Part shown: one piece after another, positions 20,881 to 31,291 of the stretch | Layout: each line of letters begins with the position of its first letter | Numbering within the stretch: the first letter of the stretch is position 1 | From: Isochrysis galbana | Lineage: Eukaryota; Haptophyta; Isochrysidales; Isochrysidaceae | Length of the DNA stretch: 64,000 nucleotides | Direction: 5' to 3' | Assembly (NCBI GenBank): GCA_018136815.1 | Contig: CM030932.1 | Coordinates: 7,812,001 to 7,876,000, forward strand | The notes under the pieces: model-generated | Seen by the model: only the letters and a program-made list of their open reading frames with translations | Told to the model about the DNA's origin: nothing | Databases searched by the model: none | Translations under genes and position numbers: made by a program

Positions 20881-21299
20881 GGGCAGCGGGACATTCGGGA
20901 AAAATATGGCCACCTCTCACCTCTTTCCTAGCGTAACAGCGTAACGCGTCCCTTATCTACTTTACCAGGGGGGTCCTCCACTCTCTCACTTCTAAAAAGT
21001 AAAAAACGAAGCAGCCATTTGCATGCTGCGCTCCCGGCAGTAAAGAGTTAATTAAAGGTGAAACCAGAAGCACAAGAAAACTCTGATCTACTCCTACTGT
21101 ATAAAAGTACGAAAGTAGTAGTAGAGTACTCCCTACTACTCTAGAGGTCTTGAAAGCCGTCCGGCTCGCCGCACCCGGCGCATGGAAGTCGGGCACACCC
21201 GCCGATTGCCCTGCAGACCGTCGCACACAGGCCTGCTCGACCCGGTCTGAATGTCAAAATGCCCCCACCCTACCCCACCCCACCCCCTTCCCTGTGTGT

Positions 21300-21640
21300 T
21301 CCCTCTGCAGCTCTCCACGAGTCGGGCATTCCTCTCGGATCTCATACAGGCGTATGCATGGTGCCGGATCTGCTTCAACGCATGGGATGAGACGCTCGAT
21401 CGTGTTGCAAGGCTTTTCTACTACCACGCGTGGCCACCCGAACTACGAGGCCTGCTACATGCACTTTATCCTGCATACTTCGTCTATTCTTCAGCATGCA
21501 AGCTCTCCGGGCCCGAGGGAGCACCACGAATGCCAGATAGACGTAGACTGCTTCTGGTCATGGTGGCAGCATGCGTTGTACTGGGCACTTCAGGATTGCG
21601 GAAGGGCCTGCGCGCTCGTCGACGAGAATTTGCCACTTGA
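21300..21640 (+). CDS. Possible terminal exon, unknown protein
   Basis: After an acceptor-like CTCTGCAG (21303-21310), about 110 codons stay open with balanced composition (..FLSDLIQAYAWCRICFNAWDE..), ending in a basic tail after one hydrophobic segment (LLLVMVAACVVLG). No family is recognised and upstream exons are not found. Bases 20880-21300 and 21645-22365 contain nothing else that can be supported. Confidence 0.25.
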
Positions 21641-22364
21641 ATGAAAAGCTGAGATAGCTAAGTACGTTGTGGGCTGGTTGAGCGAAAGCATGAATCATAG
21701 CGCTACAGCAACTGCAGTGGAGTTTGCACAGGTAAGCCGTGACGATGAAGAGCGACTCCATCATGTTGAGTTGAGAATATCATGGCACAGACTGTGATAG
21801 GCTGTGATTCCGCTGAGAACTCTGGAGTGATGGCAACTCCTCGTATGATATGTCAGGACAGCATATACGAAAGGGAAAGCAATGTGCAATGTTAGTGGCT
21901 GAGTGGCTGGATTCCGCTAAGAGCGCTTTGGTGCGTGGGCTTGAAGTTGGAGGCAACGACTGATGGTGATGGCTGATGGTGCAAGAGGAAGGTTCTGGAG
22001 CTCCTGCTCTTGCTAGCTTGGCATCGCTGCCAAGACTACGCACATCCACACAGCATGGTGCCCGCTTCACTTGCGCTCGCTTGCACCTTGTTCTACTCGT
22101 CGACCAGAGTACCGGAGTTGAATTCCACCGGGAGTGCCGAACGCCGAGGAAAATCAAGGCTGGAGTATAGTGTATAGTTGAAAGTCGGGACGGAGAGCGC
22201 CATCTGATGCAGGTATTTGTATCCCACCCATCTTTGAGATGCACGATGCACCTATCCTCGCGCATGGGGTGTTCGATCCCAGATCAAGCTGGGAAGCGGT
22301 CGCCGTCACCCTAGCGCCCAATTTTCATCTTAGTACGACTAGTACTACAATTACTATTATCAGG

Positions 22365-22520
22365 GAAAATCTTGAAGAATTCCCGCTACGTGTGCGACCC
22401 GAGGCAGTGTGCTAGCGCTGCTCCCTACTATCACCCTCACCTACCCCTACCGTCATCCCCCTTCTCCCTTCTTCTATCCCTATCCCAGGTTCCAGGTTCC
22501 TTAATCAACCTAAGCCTTAG
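22365..22520 (+). repeat. Dispersed repeat, also at 44165-44270 (+) and 48640-48720 (-)
   Basis: Begins with AATTCCCGCTACGT, followed by GAGGCAG, GCTAG and CCCTACTA in the same order at all three places. The copies are 80-150 bases long, with unrelated flanks. Confidence 0.6.
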
Positions 22521-22715
22521 GTGTCGTTCCGTCAATTATGGGACATCAATCGAATGGACCAACGTTTCCTCATGGCTCACCCCAGGGTACCGCGGTTCCT
22601 CTCGCTCATTCAGAAAGCATCCAATCCCCACTCTTGCCTGTGCAAAAACATAACACCCTAATTAAAAACAAAACTGCAACCTGGTCCTCTTTCGACGGAA
22701 CGCGACTTTTAGGGG
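22519..22715. mobile_element. MITE-like element with CGTTCCGTC ends
   Basis: Left end GTGTCGTTCCGTC, right end its near complement (GACGGAACGCGAC), about 190 bases apart, with no ORF. Single ends of the same family occur at 4205-4290 (+), 33827-33890 (+), 39424-39475 (-) and 53945-54010 (-), several continuing into an ATCAAATGTCCA-like string. Confidence 0.5.
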
Positions 22716-22915
22716 TACTTGTGTCCTTGTCGAGGAGATGTCTGGAGTCTGGAGTCAGGGTGATTATAACTATGACGTGATGATTATAACGTGGTGGGAG
22801 TTAATGTTAGAGACAGCTTTATACCACGATACTACGCGATGGCGTTTGCGATAATAAAACTGCGTGCCGTGGCCGATAGCATTTGCATTTGTATCACTCA
22901 TCACTCATCAAACCA

Positions 22916-23680
22916 ATGTCCAACTTTCGCGACGGAATGCGACCTTCTTACCAATCACCACAACCACAACCGTTCGCCCTCAGGGACTCATCCTTCACAG
23001 AGTTGCACCTTTCCCTTCAAGGCGGCGAGTCTGCCGACTGAAAGTCTCATGCAGACCGCCGTGCATCTATTGCCCATAGTAGATACAGCCGGCACAGGAC
23101 TAACTCACCAACACGTCCCCCGCCCCTTCTCTCACTCGCCTCCAGAACGAGTATCACACATCACTTCATGCCTCATCGAGCCCCAAGCACGCTTTCGTTC
23201 AGTGGGTCGGGCGAGGATTTGCCTGTCATGTGCATGGGAGCGCCCGCCCTCAACAAAGAAAATCAGTGGGGAAGACCCAGCGCTGCGCAATGCGAGCGCG
23301 CGCCTTTTAGGGAAATGTTCTCTCATCATAGGAGTCAGCCGCTCCTTTCTATGTTCGTCTCTCCATTGCTTGTTTCTTGGTTCCTCATCACGCCCTCCAC
23401 CCTACTGCGCGCACTTTCCTCCATTGCCCACCATCTCACCCAGGCCGCTGCGCCACTGCTATCCACTCCGCATCCCTCCTTCTGTGCCCTTGGGCAAAGC
23501 CTCCCCTCCACAACTCGGGTTTTGTCACCGCAACCCAACCCACAGCAATAAGATGGGGATACCTAATCGGCAAAATCAGGGGTTCCTTTCCCATGTTGGG
23601 CAAGTGTGGGACAGCGACGAGACGGGCGTGCCAATGATGGGAGCAGCCCATACTAATGTTTCTCCGAGGGTAACCTAGAA
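22916..23680 (+). CDS. Candidate multi-exon gene, unknown
   Basis: Three stretches look coding: 22916-23041 (MSNFRDGMRPSYQSPQPQP.., 41 codons to a stop), about 23202-23310 (..EDLPVMCMGAPALNKENQWG..) and 23553-23680 (MGIPNRQNQGFLSHVGQVWD.., stop TAG). Exons 1 and 2 can join in phase through a weak donor, but the second join is not resolved. No domain is recognised. It is convergent with the PDZ/C2-like gene, whose stop lies at 23750. Confidence 0.3.
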
Positions 23681-23749
23681 TCGCCTCTCTAGCACTTTCT
23701 CTTACCTTTGTTTTGTGACCTCAAGCAACAGCTGAGGTCACGAAGGTGC

Positions 23750-24743
23750 CTACTGTGTCGTCACGAGCGATTCGATACGAGGCTCAGCGATTGGGCTCAA
23801 CGGAGACGGACGGTGCTGCTCGGGAGAAACGACGTTAAAGAACTCATCCGCAGAGTCCCAGCCATAATCGTTGCGCTCATGGATTCTCCTTTCGCTTGGA
23901 GAAACGGACGACGACTCGCGATATCGACGAATCTACACACGGGCATAGGCCGACGGAAGGTGAGCTGTAATGCACGTGACACATTCTGCTCAGACAGAAG
24001 GTGCCCGTTCACCTGGACCATGCGATCCATGAAATACTCATACCTCAGCTAGTGCAGAATCAACGTGAACACAAATGGCTACTTACCGAAAGGAGAGCCT
24101 CCCCATAAACCATTTCCTCGTCCTTTGCAACGCCCCGTGTTGTCCACCGGTCCCTTTCTGGCTTAAATCCGTGCCAACGCGTGGTTATCTCCCCTTCCTC
24201 GAGATGGTCGAAAGGAAGAGTCGCTGTCCCAACCACCGGGTCAGTGAAGAGGAGCGAGCGATGCAGGCTCAATGACGCTGCAGCTGCACAGCGTGGACAC
24301 CTGATGGTCCAGCAAGCTCCCCAGGCTGTGTCCGTTCGCACGGGCCAAATATCTGACGGGAACTCCTGAAGCACCGAGCCGTCCGCCCGTAACAGCTTGA
24401 GCGAGGCGAAGATTTCGCCACTGATGGGGTCATCTTTCACGTCTGCTCTTCTGCGTGAAATGGAGAGTGTAAGGTGCTGCCGCTCTCTGAACTGCTCGGA
24501 GGCAAGGACGGCGCTGAGACGCTCGCGTCCAAGCGCGAAGCCCTCTACTGCAATGACCTGATCGCCCGGAAAGACGAGCCCTGCGTTGGTGTCCGAGTGC
24601 AGCTTCATGACCTCGTTGTCGTCCGTCAGGCCAAGTCCGAAGGTGCCGTCGGGGCCCCTCGCGACAGGGACCAGGTACTTCCTCGCGCGGAAGAGCCGAC
24701 GCAGCCGCTCCACCTTGAGGAAGAGTACGGGTGTCTCTCCCAT
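23750..24743 (-). CDS. PDZ-like plus C2-like domain protein, with a 36-base microexon
   Basis: Exons 24743-24087, 24048-24013 and 23932-23750 join at phase 0 to 291 residues. Residues about 25-80 (GTFGLGLTDDNEV ... GLVFPGDQVIAVEGFAL) fit a PDZ fold: a carboxylate-loop GLGL and the PGDQVIAVEG strand. Residues about 108-200 (FASLKLLRADGS ... DPVVGTATLPFDHLEEGE) resemble a C2 beta-sandwich, without a clear set of calcium Asp residues. The middle exon encodes 12 residues (LRYEYFMDRMVQ) and the last a Ser/Pro/Glu tail. Role is probably scaffolding at a membrane. Both domain calls are by motif only. Confidence 0.6.
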
Positions 24744-24864
24744 CCGCCCGGGGTGCCAATGGCACGGGAGGTCACACGCAGGTGAAGAGGTGCTGGGCTG
24801 TGGAGAGGGAGGGCAGACGCCCGCCGGCGGCGAGAAAAGGGAGGGCGGAGTGGGGCGGGGCAGG

Positions 24865-24903
24865 GCGGGGGGGAGCAGGGGGGGGGGGGGGGGGGGGGGG
24901 GGC
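24865..24903. repeat. G-run
   Basis: Long, nearly pure G homopolymer upstream of the PDZ/C2-like gene. A likely site of indel error and possible G-quadruplex. Confidence 0.9.
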
Positions 24904-25186
24904 TGGGGGACTTCTGGGGATGATGCTTTGAGCGCGGCCGCTCTGAGAAAAAGGTGGTTTAATGCTTTGATGGTTCTTTACGATAGAGGGTAGAGCTTCT
25001 CATCCAGCAACATTTTCCATCAGGATGGATAAAATAGGACTTCGAAGTGTAGGGAGGCTCTCTGGGAGGCATCATGGGTGTTTGGCCCTAACCCAGGAGG
25101 GCCCAGTGAGTGATAGCAATATCGTGTAGACCATTGGAAACATCATGATGTTAGCGCGCTCGCGAGACAACAAACGGTGCTCCGTC

Positions 25187-25266
25187 GACGTTCCCCTACT
25201 CCCCCTCTTCTCACTGGGAGTAGATCTCACACCTATACAACAAAACCACGCCAAGGTCAAACACTC
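25187..25266 (-). repeat. copia LTR start
   Basis: After the polypurine tract (25267-25259, minus sense) the sequence begins TGTTTGACC and reaches CTCCCAGTGAGAAG. A related copy lies at 57945-57858. This fits the 3' LTR of the fragment above; its end is not clear. Bases 24905-25186 hold nothing else. Confidence 0.55.
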
Positions 25267-25280
25267 CCCCACAGCGTGAC

Positions 25281-25990
25281 TCAACGCTGATCAGGACAGA
25301 TCTTTTCATTCAGCAACGAACTGCGGTGACGAAGAAAGGTAGTTTTGTCAAGACATTTAGTGAATACGTCAGCGGTCATTTGAGAGGTCGAGATCCATTT
25401 GGGAGCCGAAATATGGTGCAGAAATTGCTCCCGAGCGTAAAGTAACCAGCGAACATAATGACGAGTCCGAGCGGTGACGCCTGGATTTTTGATTGAATCG
25501 CGAGTAGCTGAGTTGTCCGTGAATATGTCAATCGGAAGTTGTTGCGGTTTTCCTAGAAATTCGAATAGGTGCAGGGTAAATTGTAAGTTCCGGGCGGCTA
25601 GAGCATAAACAGCTGTTTCAGCTTCAGCAGAAGATTGAGCAACTAGCTTGAGTTTCTTGGACTGAAACGAGCTCGATGCTCCCCCATACTTCAGTACATA
25701 TCCAGCGAACGGCTTTGGAAGAGAACCCCAGGATGAATCAGCATAAACTTCAAGCGACGAATTCAAGCCATCGTAAGTTATTCCTAGCCATTTGGAGTGT
25801 TGGAGGTAACTAACGATGCCAAGGGCTGAATCATAGTTCTGCGGCGAGGGGTCTTGCATGAATTGGCACAGAAAGGATACATAGAAAGATATGTCAGGTC
25901 GAGTGATGGTGACCCATTGTTGTATTCCTGCCCATCTGAAGGCTGTAGGCATGAATATTCGTGTAAGGTACGCGCTCATAATTACAATTG
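25281..25990 (-). mobile_element. Ty1/copia polyprotein fragment (RT end and RNase H)
   Basis: The minus frame reads ITRPDISFYVSFLCQFM, the C-terminal part of copia reverse transcriptase, then the RNase H domain: VYADSSWG, SKKLKLVAQSSAEAE, FTDNSATRDSIKNP and ADVFTKCL, in family order. It stops at 25281. Gag, protease, integrase and most of RT are missing. The open frame continues upstream to 26582 through unrelated sequence. After the stop come a GTGGGGGAG polypurine tract and an LTR-like start. Confidence 0.9.
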
Positions 25991-26139
25991 AACAGTTCCC
26001 CGTGTTGCCGCTGACGCACAAGACACACAGATTCGGATTCCCCACGGTCTCAAGTCCAGGTTTGCAGATTTTGGTCTCGAAATTTGCGATTCGAATTTTG
26101 TTTTTGCTGTTACTATAATTGTTGGCTCGTTTAAGGTAA

Positions 26140-26477
26140 TAAACCTGCATGACTTCGACTTCTCGTTCTGCAGTCGCTCTGCGAGACTCTCTCTCTCTCT
26201 CTCCCTCCGTCCGCCTCTCCTCGGCCGACGGCAGGAAGATTCGTCCAAAACATTCTCCGGTCTCAAGATATCTCGTGGGGGGTCTCTCCGCGCTCCGCGA
26301 GGGAAAGGACGCGATCTCGCTCCGAGATTGGCCTCGCGCCCTCCCACGCTGCCCCGCCGTGCCCTCGGTCCCTCGCCCCCCGCGGCAGGTTCTTTCCCTC
26401 GGCGTGCCGTCCGTCGCCTCCGGCCCTCTTCTCTTACCTTCTCTTGATGTCATCAAGTGGTCCATATGACCGTCTGT
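26140..26477. other. GC-rich TCTC-repeat stretch, no gene
   Basis: Contains a CTCTCTCTC run and GC-rich sequence. The minus frame is open but low in information. It may be 5' flank of the lost copia part or unrelated. Confidence 0.3.
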
Positions 26478-26553
26478 CATGGTAGGGTGAGAGTCCCCAC
26501 GGAGAGGGGAAGAAATCCTGAGTGAAAGGAGACCAAATGAAGGCAAGCCGCCT
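26478..26553 (+). mobile_element. Solo right end of element A
   Basis: 76 bases match the last 76 bases of copy 3 (53859-53934) with only an odd mismatch, ending AAATGAAGGCAAGCCGCCT. No element A gene is next to it. To its right the minus strand encodes a Ser-Pro/polyproline run (26720-26560), so the end may have landed in a Pro-rich gene. Confidence 0.7.
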
Positions 26554-26775
26554 CGGGTGCGACAGCGGTGGGGAGGAGGCAAGGGCGGCGGAGGAAAGGG
26601 AAAAGGGAGGCGGCGGTGACGGTGGAGGAGGAGAGGGCGGAGGTGGCGGAGGAGGTGATGGAAGCGGCGATGGCGGAGGAGAAGATGACGGAGGCGGCGA
26701 TGGTATATGGTATGAAATTTTGGGCATCAGACGCATGCGGTTGCCTGTGGTTTCCGGAACCAACCTCACGGTCAC
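26554..26775 (-). pseudogene. Pro-rich coding remnant
   Basis: The minus frame 26775-26554 encodes SPPP-type repeats like those of cell-wall proteins. It is then interrupted by the element A end at 26553. No start or domain is visible. It could also be a GGA/GGC repeat without coding role. Bases 26776-27205 hold nothing further. Confidence 0.25.
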
Positions 26776-27205
26776 GGTGTGCCCTGCTCTAGGGTGGTAC
26801 CGAATGAAGGCAACTGACCCTTTGTGCTTTGTGCGGTGCCGTGGTCACTCAATGAGAAACAACGTTGAATAACACAAACACATAGCTCATATGCAGACTG
26901 AAAGTCGCTATTCATGAGAACATAATAATGGCAAAAAGAGACATCTATACTCCTGGCACCGTGCATGGCATCATCGACCGGAGGTCAACAAACAGCCCGT
27001 CAACTGCTTTTATCACTCTTGATGTAGATGTGCGGCTCTTGGCCGTCGATCAGCCGTCGCGTTCTTGTTTTGTGACCTCTCACTGTCTGAACCAGCCGGG
27101 CATGTACATTGCAAAGGCAAACGTACAAGATGACCCGAGCGTAAGTCATTTGAGTACGTCGTTCGGGCTCAGAGCGATTGATCATCCTCAACGACGCCCT
27201 GGCAT

Positions 27206-27390
27206 TCAGTTGTAGAGCTCGGAAATGGAGGAGAGTTTGTGCCTCGTTGACTTAAAAGCAGCCTCAGTCGATGGAGGTCTCCGTCGGCGGGGTCATACAC
27301 GACTCCGTGAACGCGGGAGAAGGCACTTATTACCCTCGAAGTCTCGAGACGACGCTCTTCAAACGCGCCGTTCTTGTCCGCATTTGGGCA
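27206..27390 (-). pseudogene. Duplicated, frameshifted last exon of the carbonic anhydrase gene
   Basis: Starts after an acceptor (CTACAG) with a Cys-Pro-Asn codon series parallel to the Cys-Leu-Asn of the true last exon. It keeps [16 protein letters not shown] and ends, one frame over, with LSSISELYN and a stop, against LSSVYELFN in the true exon. One base is missing near 27265, so the exon cannot be translated through. It lies about 80 bases beyond the functional stop in the same orientation. A decayed tandem exon copy, or an alternative 3' exon with a changed tail. Confidence 0.8.
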
Positions 27391-27471
27391 CTGTAGCATC
27401 ACAAAGGAGGAGGAAGTTATGAGGGCCGGGCAAAATGAGTTCGACGACACACGGCCTCGCACCTCGCCTCG

Positions 27472-28720
27472 TCAGTTGAAGAGCTCGTAAACAGAAGAGA
27501 GCTTGCGCCTCTGTGACTTGAAATCAGCTTCAATGGAATGGAGGACTCCGTCTGCGGGGTCGTACACAACTCCATGAACGCGTGGCTGTGGGAAGGCACC
27601 CTTCACCTTTGAAGTTAGCAGGCGACGCTTCTGAACCGCGCCAGTTTTGTACACGTTCAGGCACTATGAGAATGGTAACGTTTGGAGAACATGTGAGAGC
27701 GAAGCATTTCAGCAAACGCCATAAAGTGGCGCAAGCGCAGGCAGTCGACGCTATGGTCGTAAAGGCAGCTACGGCCGAACACAAAATGGGATCGAGGAGG
27801 TGCGGATCACATCTAGAACAGCATGCCGGAGCTCACCGAGCTCCCTCAGGGAGCAGAGGAAATGAGGCAGCAACCTTAAACTACATGCCGCTTTACCTGC
27901 TCAATCACATTCAACTCAACAAGACGGCGATGGCGTTGCCAGGGGTCGGTGATGCTATCGAGCTCGTCCTACGACGAAACATGGTTTCATCGAGTGAGAC
28001 CCTCACGGCGGAATTAACAACTGCCGCGCTTGAGCTCTCGTGCGAAAATGCCCACAACGTGCAATGAAGGTTATCGCCGGGGAAGAATAGACGTACCTGG
28101 TAAAGCCGATGGACGTCTCGAATGTTGCGCAGCCAATCTTCAAGAGGTGAGCCAAGATCACGTGATTCGTACGAAAATTTGCTCACAGCGGCCTTGATAC
28201 CGCCACAGTCGTAGTGTCCACAGACGATGATGTGCGGCACGCAGAGGACGCCAACGGCGTATTGAATGACCGACAGGATATTCATATCCGAGTTGACCAC
28301 GAGATTGGCGATGTTGCGGTGCACGAAGACCTCTCCTGGATCCTCTCCAATGATCTGGTTGGCGGGCACACGCGCATCACTGCAGCCGATCCAGAGGTAG
28401 CGCGGAGCGTGCGGGCGTGAGCCGTGGGAATCGAACCACTTGCTATTCGTCTTAGCCCAGCGCGAATTCTGCTCGAACAGGTGCGAGATGTCTCGCCCGT
28501 GCGTCCTCGGCGGCAGTGGCTCTTGCATGGTCTCCGAGAAGGGCGCGTCCTTGCCGCCAATGAGCCCAGGGTCGAGTGGCTCGCCGAGCGAGCCGAGCGA
28601 GTCGATATGGTCGAAAGGCGGTCGGTCGGAACAGCCGCACACGGCTCTTCGCGCCGCCGGGCGCATCGCCGCCGCCGTCCGCAGCCGTGCAGCCGTCGCG
28701 CCCACCATCCAGCCGCGCAT
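27472..28720 (-). CDS. Beta-class carbonic anhydrase
   Basis: Zinc enzyme interconverting CO2 and bicarbonate, for carbon supply or pH balance. Exons 28720-28097, 27968-27897 and 27663-27472, all phase 0, give 295 residues. Zinc ligands and partner residues are visible: Cys113 in CSDARVP with the Asp115-Arg117 dyad, and His169 and Cys172 in HYDCGG. Exon 2 encodes [20 protein letters not shown], exon 3 the C-terminal core ([14 protein letters not shown]) and last helix. Residues 1-45 are Ala/Arg-rich and may target mitochondrion or plastid. Exon 3 has a decayed copy downstream. Confidence 0.95.
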
Positions 28721-28944
28721 CGGGCCCCCCTCTCCGCCCGCGCCACAATGTCCCCCCCCCCCCCCCCCTCCCCCCCCGTCCCCCCGCCGTCCCCGTCACA
28801 CAGATGGTAGCCGTAAAGCCTGCATATTGTACGGTGCTGCATGGGGGGTGAGTACTTCTTGCGATCCCTAAGGTGGTCCGCGGATGAGAGGGGGGGTGGG
28901 CACCCACGCGGTATCGCAACCGGGTCGCTCGCGGGAGACGTGCG

Positions 28945-29337
28945 ATGTGCGATGAGCTGCGCAGCATTGAGCGCAGGCGAGGGCCCCAGGAGAAGGCGAT
29001 GCCGGTGGAGGAGGAGGAGGAGGAGTCGCCGCGCGATGCAGCACCCCGAGTGGGCTCGCCGGATGGGCGGCGCGATTCAGCGTCCGCATCATCGTCAAAG
29101 GAGGTGGAGGGCAGCATCTGTGTTTGTGTTTGTGACGTTGCTCACAAGCCTGGTCTGGTTCGGCGTGCGGCAAGATGGGTTTGGAACGCCTTGTCTCCCA
29201 AGCCCGAACTCGAGCGTCGAGATCGGAGAAGGAGCATACCCCTCACCGACTTCGGCTCCCCTGGCGGGGGAGGTGCTTTGCAAAGGCTTTGCGGAAGCCC
29301 ACCAAGCGTGTACTGCGGCTGCCCCCCCCCCACCTGA
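28945..29337 (+). CDS. Small conserved ORF, paralogue of 41429-41790
   Basis: A 130-residue frame: acidic Glu/Ser-rich N-terminal half, then RRAARWVWNALSPK, RRRSIP and FGSPGGGGAL. The same motifs occur in order in the ORF at 41429. Differences inside RAARWVWNALSPK are all at third codon positions, which argues for selection on this protein. The upstream flank also matches (AAGGTGGTCCGCGG at 28870 and 41350). No family is recognised. One possible TM segment lies before the motif in another frame only. Confidence 0.5.
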   Translation: MCDELRSIERRRGPQEKAMPVEEEEEESPRDAAPRVGSPDGRRDSASASSSKEVEGSICVCVCDVAHKPGLVRRAARWVWNALSPKPELERRDRRRSIPLTDFGSPGGGGALQRLCGSPPSVYCGCPPPT

Positions 29338-29787
29338 GCCGTCACCCCCAGACCCCCCGAGACGAGGAGAAGACCGGGCGTACATTGTGCACTCACAAGT
29401 GCTGCTGGCGTGGCTGCGCCGCAGCTTCCCTCGCCCTTCTTGCCAGGCTGACCATTGCCTGCAGCCGGGCGCGCTCGCCCGGGTGTGGGGGAGCTACGGG
29501 ATGCTCCTGAACATCGAGTGCAAGCACTGTGGCATTTGTATGCAGTTCCGGGGAGGCGAGACGATGGTGATGCGCGAGGAGCTGGAGATGGAGAGAAAGC
29601 AGAATTTGTATCCCTGTCGAACGAGGATTTGAGGGCGGTGCTAGGATGCCTACTTAGCGGCACCAAATACCGTGCATTTGTTGCACAGGCCCTTGCCCAG
29701 CAAATGGAGCCAATCAAACGCGGGCACTCTTATGCTGAATCCTGCGGTCTTGCGGACTGCCGTGCCGACCGCCGATTCTTCACCTAA
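29338..29787 (+). CDS. Unknown ORF(s)
   Basis: One frame to 29632 reads ..WGSYGMLLNIECKHCGICMQFRGG.., with a Cys-His-Cys cluster. A second frame is open 29455-29787 and reads EFVSLSNEDLRAVLGCLLSG after an AGAAAGCAG that could be an acceptor near 29601. They may be two exons of one gene, but the join is not proven. No family is recognised. Bases 29790-30230 contain nothing supported. Confidence 0.25.
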
Positions 29788-30229
29788 CCGTCCGGACGGG
29801 TCGGCTCTGCTAATGAGGGAGGGCCTAATAATGAAGGCGGGCGTTCTGAGCCGCGGTCGCCTCATCAAAGACGGTCGCTTCCTCCTCGTATCTCGCTTCC
29901 ATCTCTCTGTGGTGGGCGGCGACAGCCCCTCGCCCCGCCGTCGCGGCAGAGAAGTGGGAAAGGATGTACTACTATCTCTTCAGTAGCGAAGCAGGTTGGG
30001 AGGTGCTGCATGTCGCAGTTGCCTCGACGACAGGGTGTGTTTACGTGTAATGTAACGTCCATTTACCAGAAGATATGGAGCTCAGAGCACTCAACTGGCG
30101 CGAAGCACCTTCGAAGGTGCTTCCTGGCGCCACTGAAGAGTGGTTCCTACTCGAACGAGTTTGTTTCTTGAACGGAAGGGCAATCAAGGGGGCATCTTGC
30201 TCGCCACCACTCTGGGAGGTTCTCTTCTT

Positions 30230-30338
30230 CCATCTTCTCTCTCTCTCTCTCGGCGAAGGAGGGGGTGGGGAGAGGAAGAGGAGGGCGAGACGATTAGCGG
30301 AAGGAAGGAAGAAGAAGCAGAGGGAGGGGGGGGGGGGG

Positions 30339-30389
<51 letters not shown>

Positions 30390-30404
30390 AGAGAGAGAGA
30401 GAGA

Positions 30405-30466
<62 letters not shown>

Positions 30467-30535
30467 AATCTTCCTTCTTCCAACGAGGACTCGCTCCCCC
30501 CCCCCCCCCCCGCCCCCCCCCCCCCCCCCCCCGCC
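30230..30535. repeat. GA microsatellites with G- and C-runs
   Basis: Alternating (GA)n and G-runs at 30328-30464, then C-runs at 30496-30531. All frames are open but low-complexity. Confidence 0.95.
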
Positions 30536-30689
30536 CCGAGTCTCGCCTCAAGAGAGAGCCCAGGCAGCGCCCCGCCCCAAATCTTCTCTCCGGAAGGGAG
30601 TCGCTCCCTTGGAGAGACAGAGAGAAAGAGAATAGAGAGGAAGTTTCCCCACCTTTCTTCCTCCCAGGCGCCTCACGAATAGGTTTAAT

Positions 30690-31035
30690 GTACTATCTCC
30701 CCCCGCGTTTCTTAACTTGCTTGTGCTTGTGGGGGCAATCAGGTTTAATTTGCGACCTCTTCGTATCTCTCCCGTAGACCCTTAGACACATCGCACTTCT
30801 CTCGTCTTATTCGGTAGTTCTCTTGGAATCCTGCGCGGCAGGGTTGCCCCTCGTTTCCGTTATGGTGCGATTCCCGTTCTAGACGAGATCGCCGACAGAT
30901 CGCCAGGTGGAGGTGGGGAGAGGGGATGTAAGGGTAGGGGCGTTGTCGTAGCAGCGACATGGAAACCTGGACCTAGCAGGTGTGCAGGTGCAGGTGTGTA
31001 GCCCAGAATCTTCAGATGTTTGATGTTTGTTTTTA
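30690..31035 (+). repeat. Dispersed repeat shared with 57205-57428, with LINE-like tail
   Basis: About 200 bases match 57205-57428 (CAATCAGGTTTAATTTGCGACC to GAGATCGCCGACAGATCGCC). It ends in GAATCTTCAGATGTTTGATG, close to the 3' tail of the 878-base insertion (37925-37899, minus). A string at 31072-31125 also recurs at 43877-43925. Likely retroelement 3' parts. Confidence 0.65.
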
Positions 31036-31291
31036 GGTGCTTTTACTCCTAGAGAGCGAGCGCCGCCCCCCGAACTTGCAGCCCACACTTCTCGAGAGGG
31101 CCCAAACTTGTTTGTGTTTGTGACGCGCTCCTCCGGTGTACTTTGTACTTTGTCTTTATGTGGCTCGGGATCTCATCTAACAAGTAACAAGATGTCCTGC
31201 TACGATGCTGTCACTGGAGTAGAATAAGTTTTAACGCCCAGACTAGCCTTGCGCGGTGTTCAGAGGCCGCGTGCGAGCACGACTTACTGCG

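Noticed and set aside
25990-26582. N-terminal extension of the copia frame
   Set aside because: No copia motif appears upstream of the RT end; the frame is open by chance through GC-rich DNA.
30075-30682. Glu/Arg-repeat ORFs
   Set aside because: They are translations of GA microsatellites.
31256-31291. GTG upstream start of the SET gene
   Set aside because: Eukaryotic initiation at GTG is unlikely and an ATG follows at 31292.
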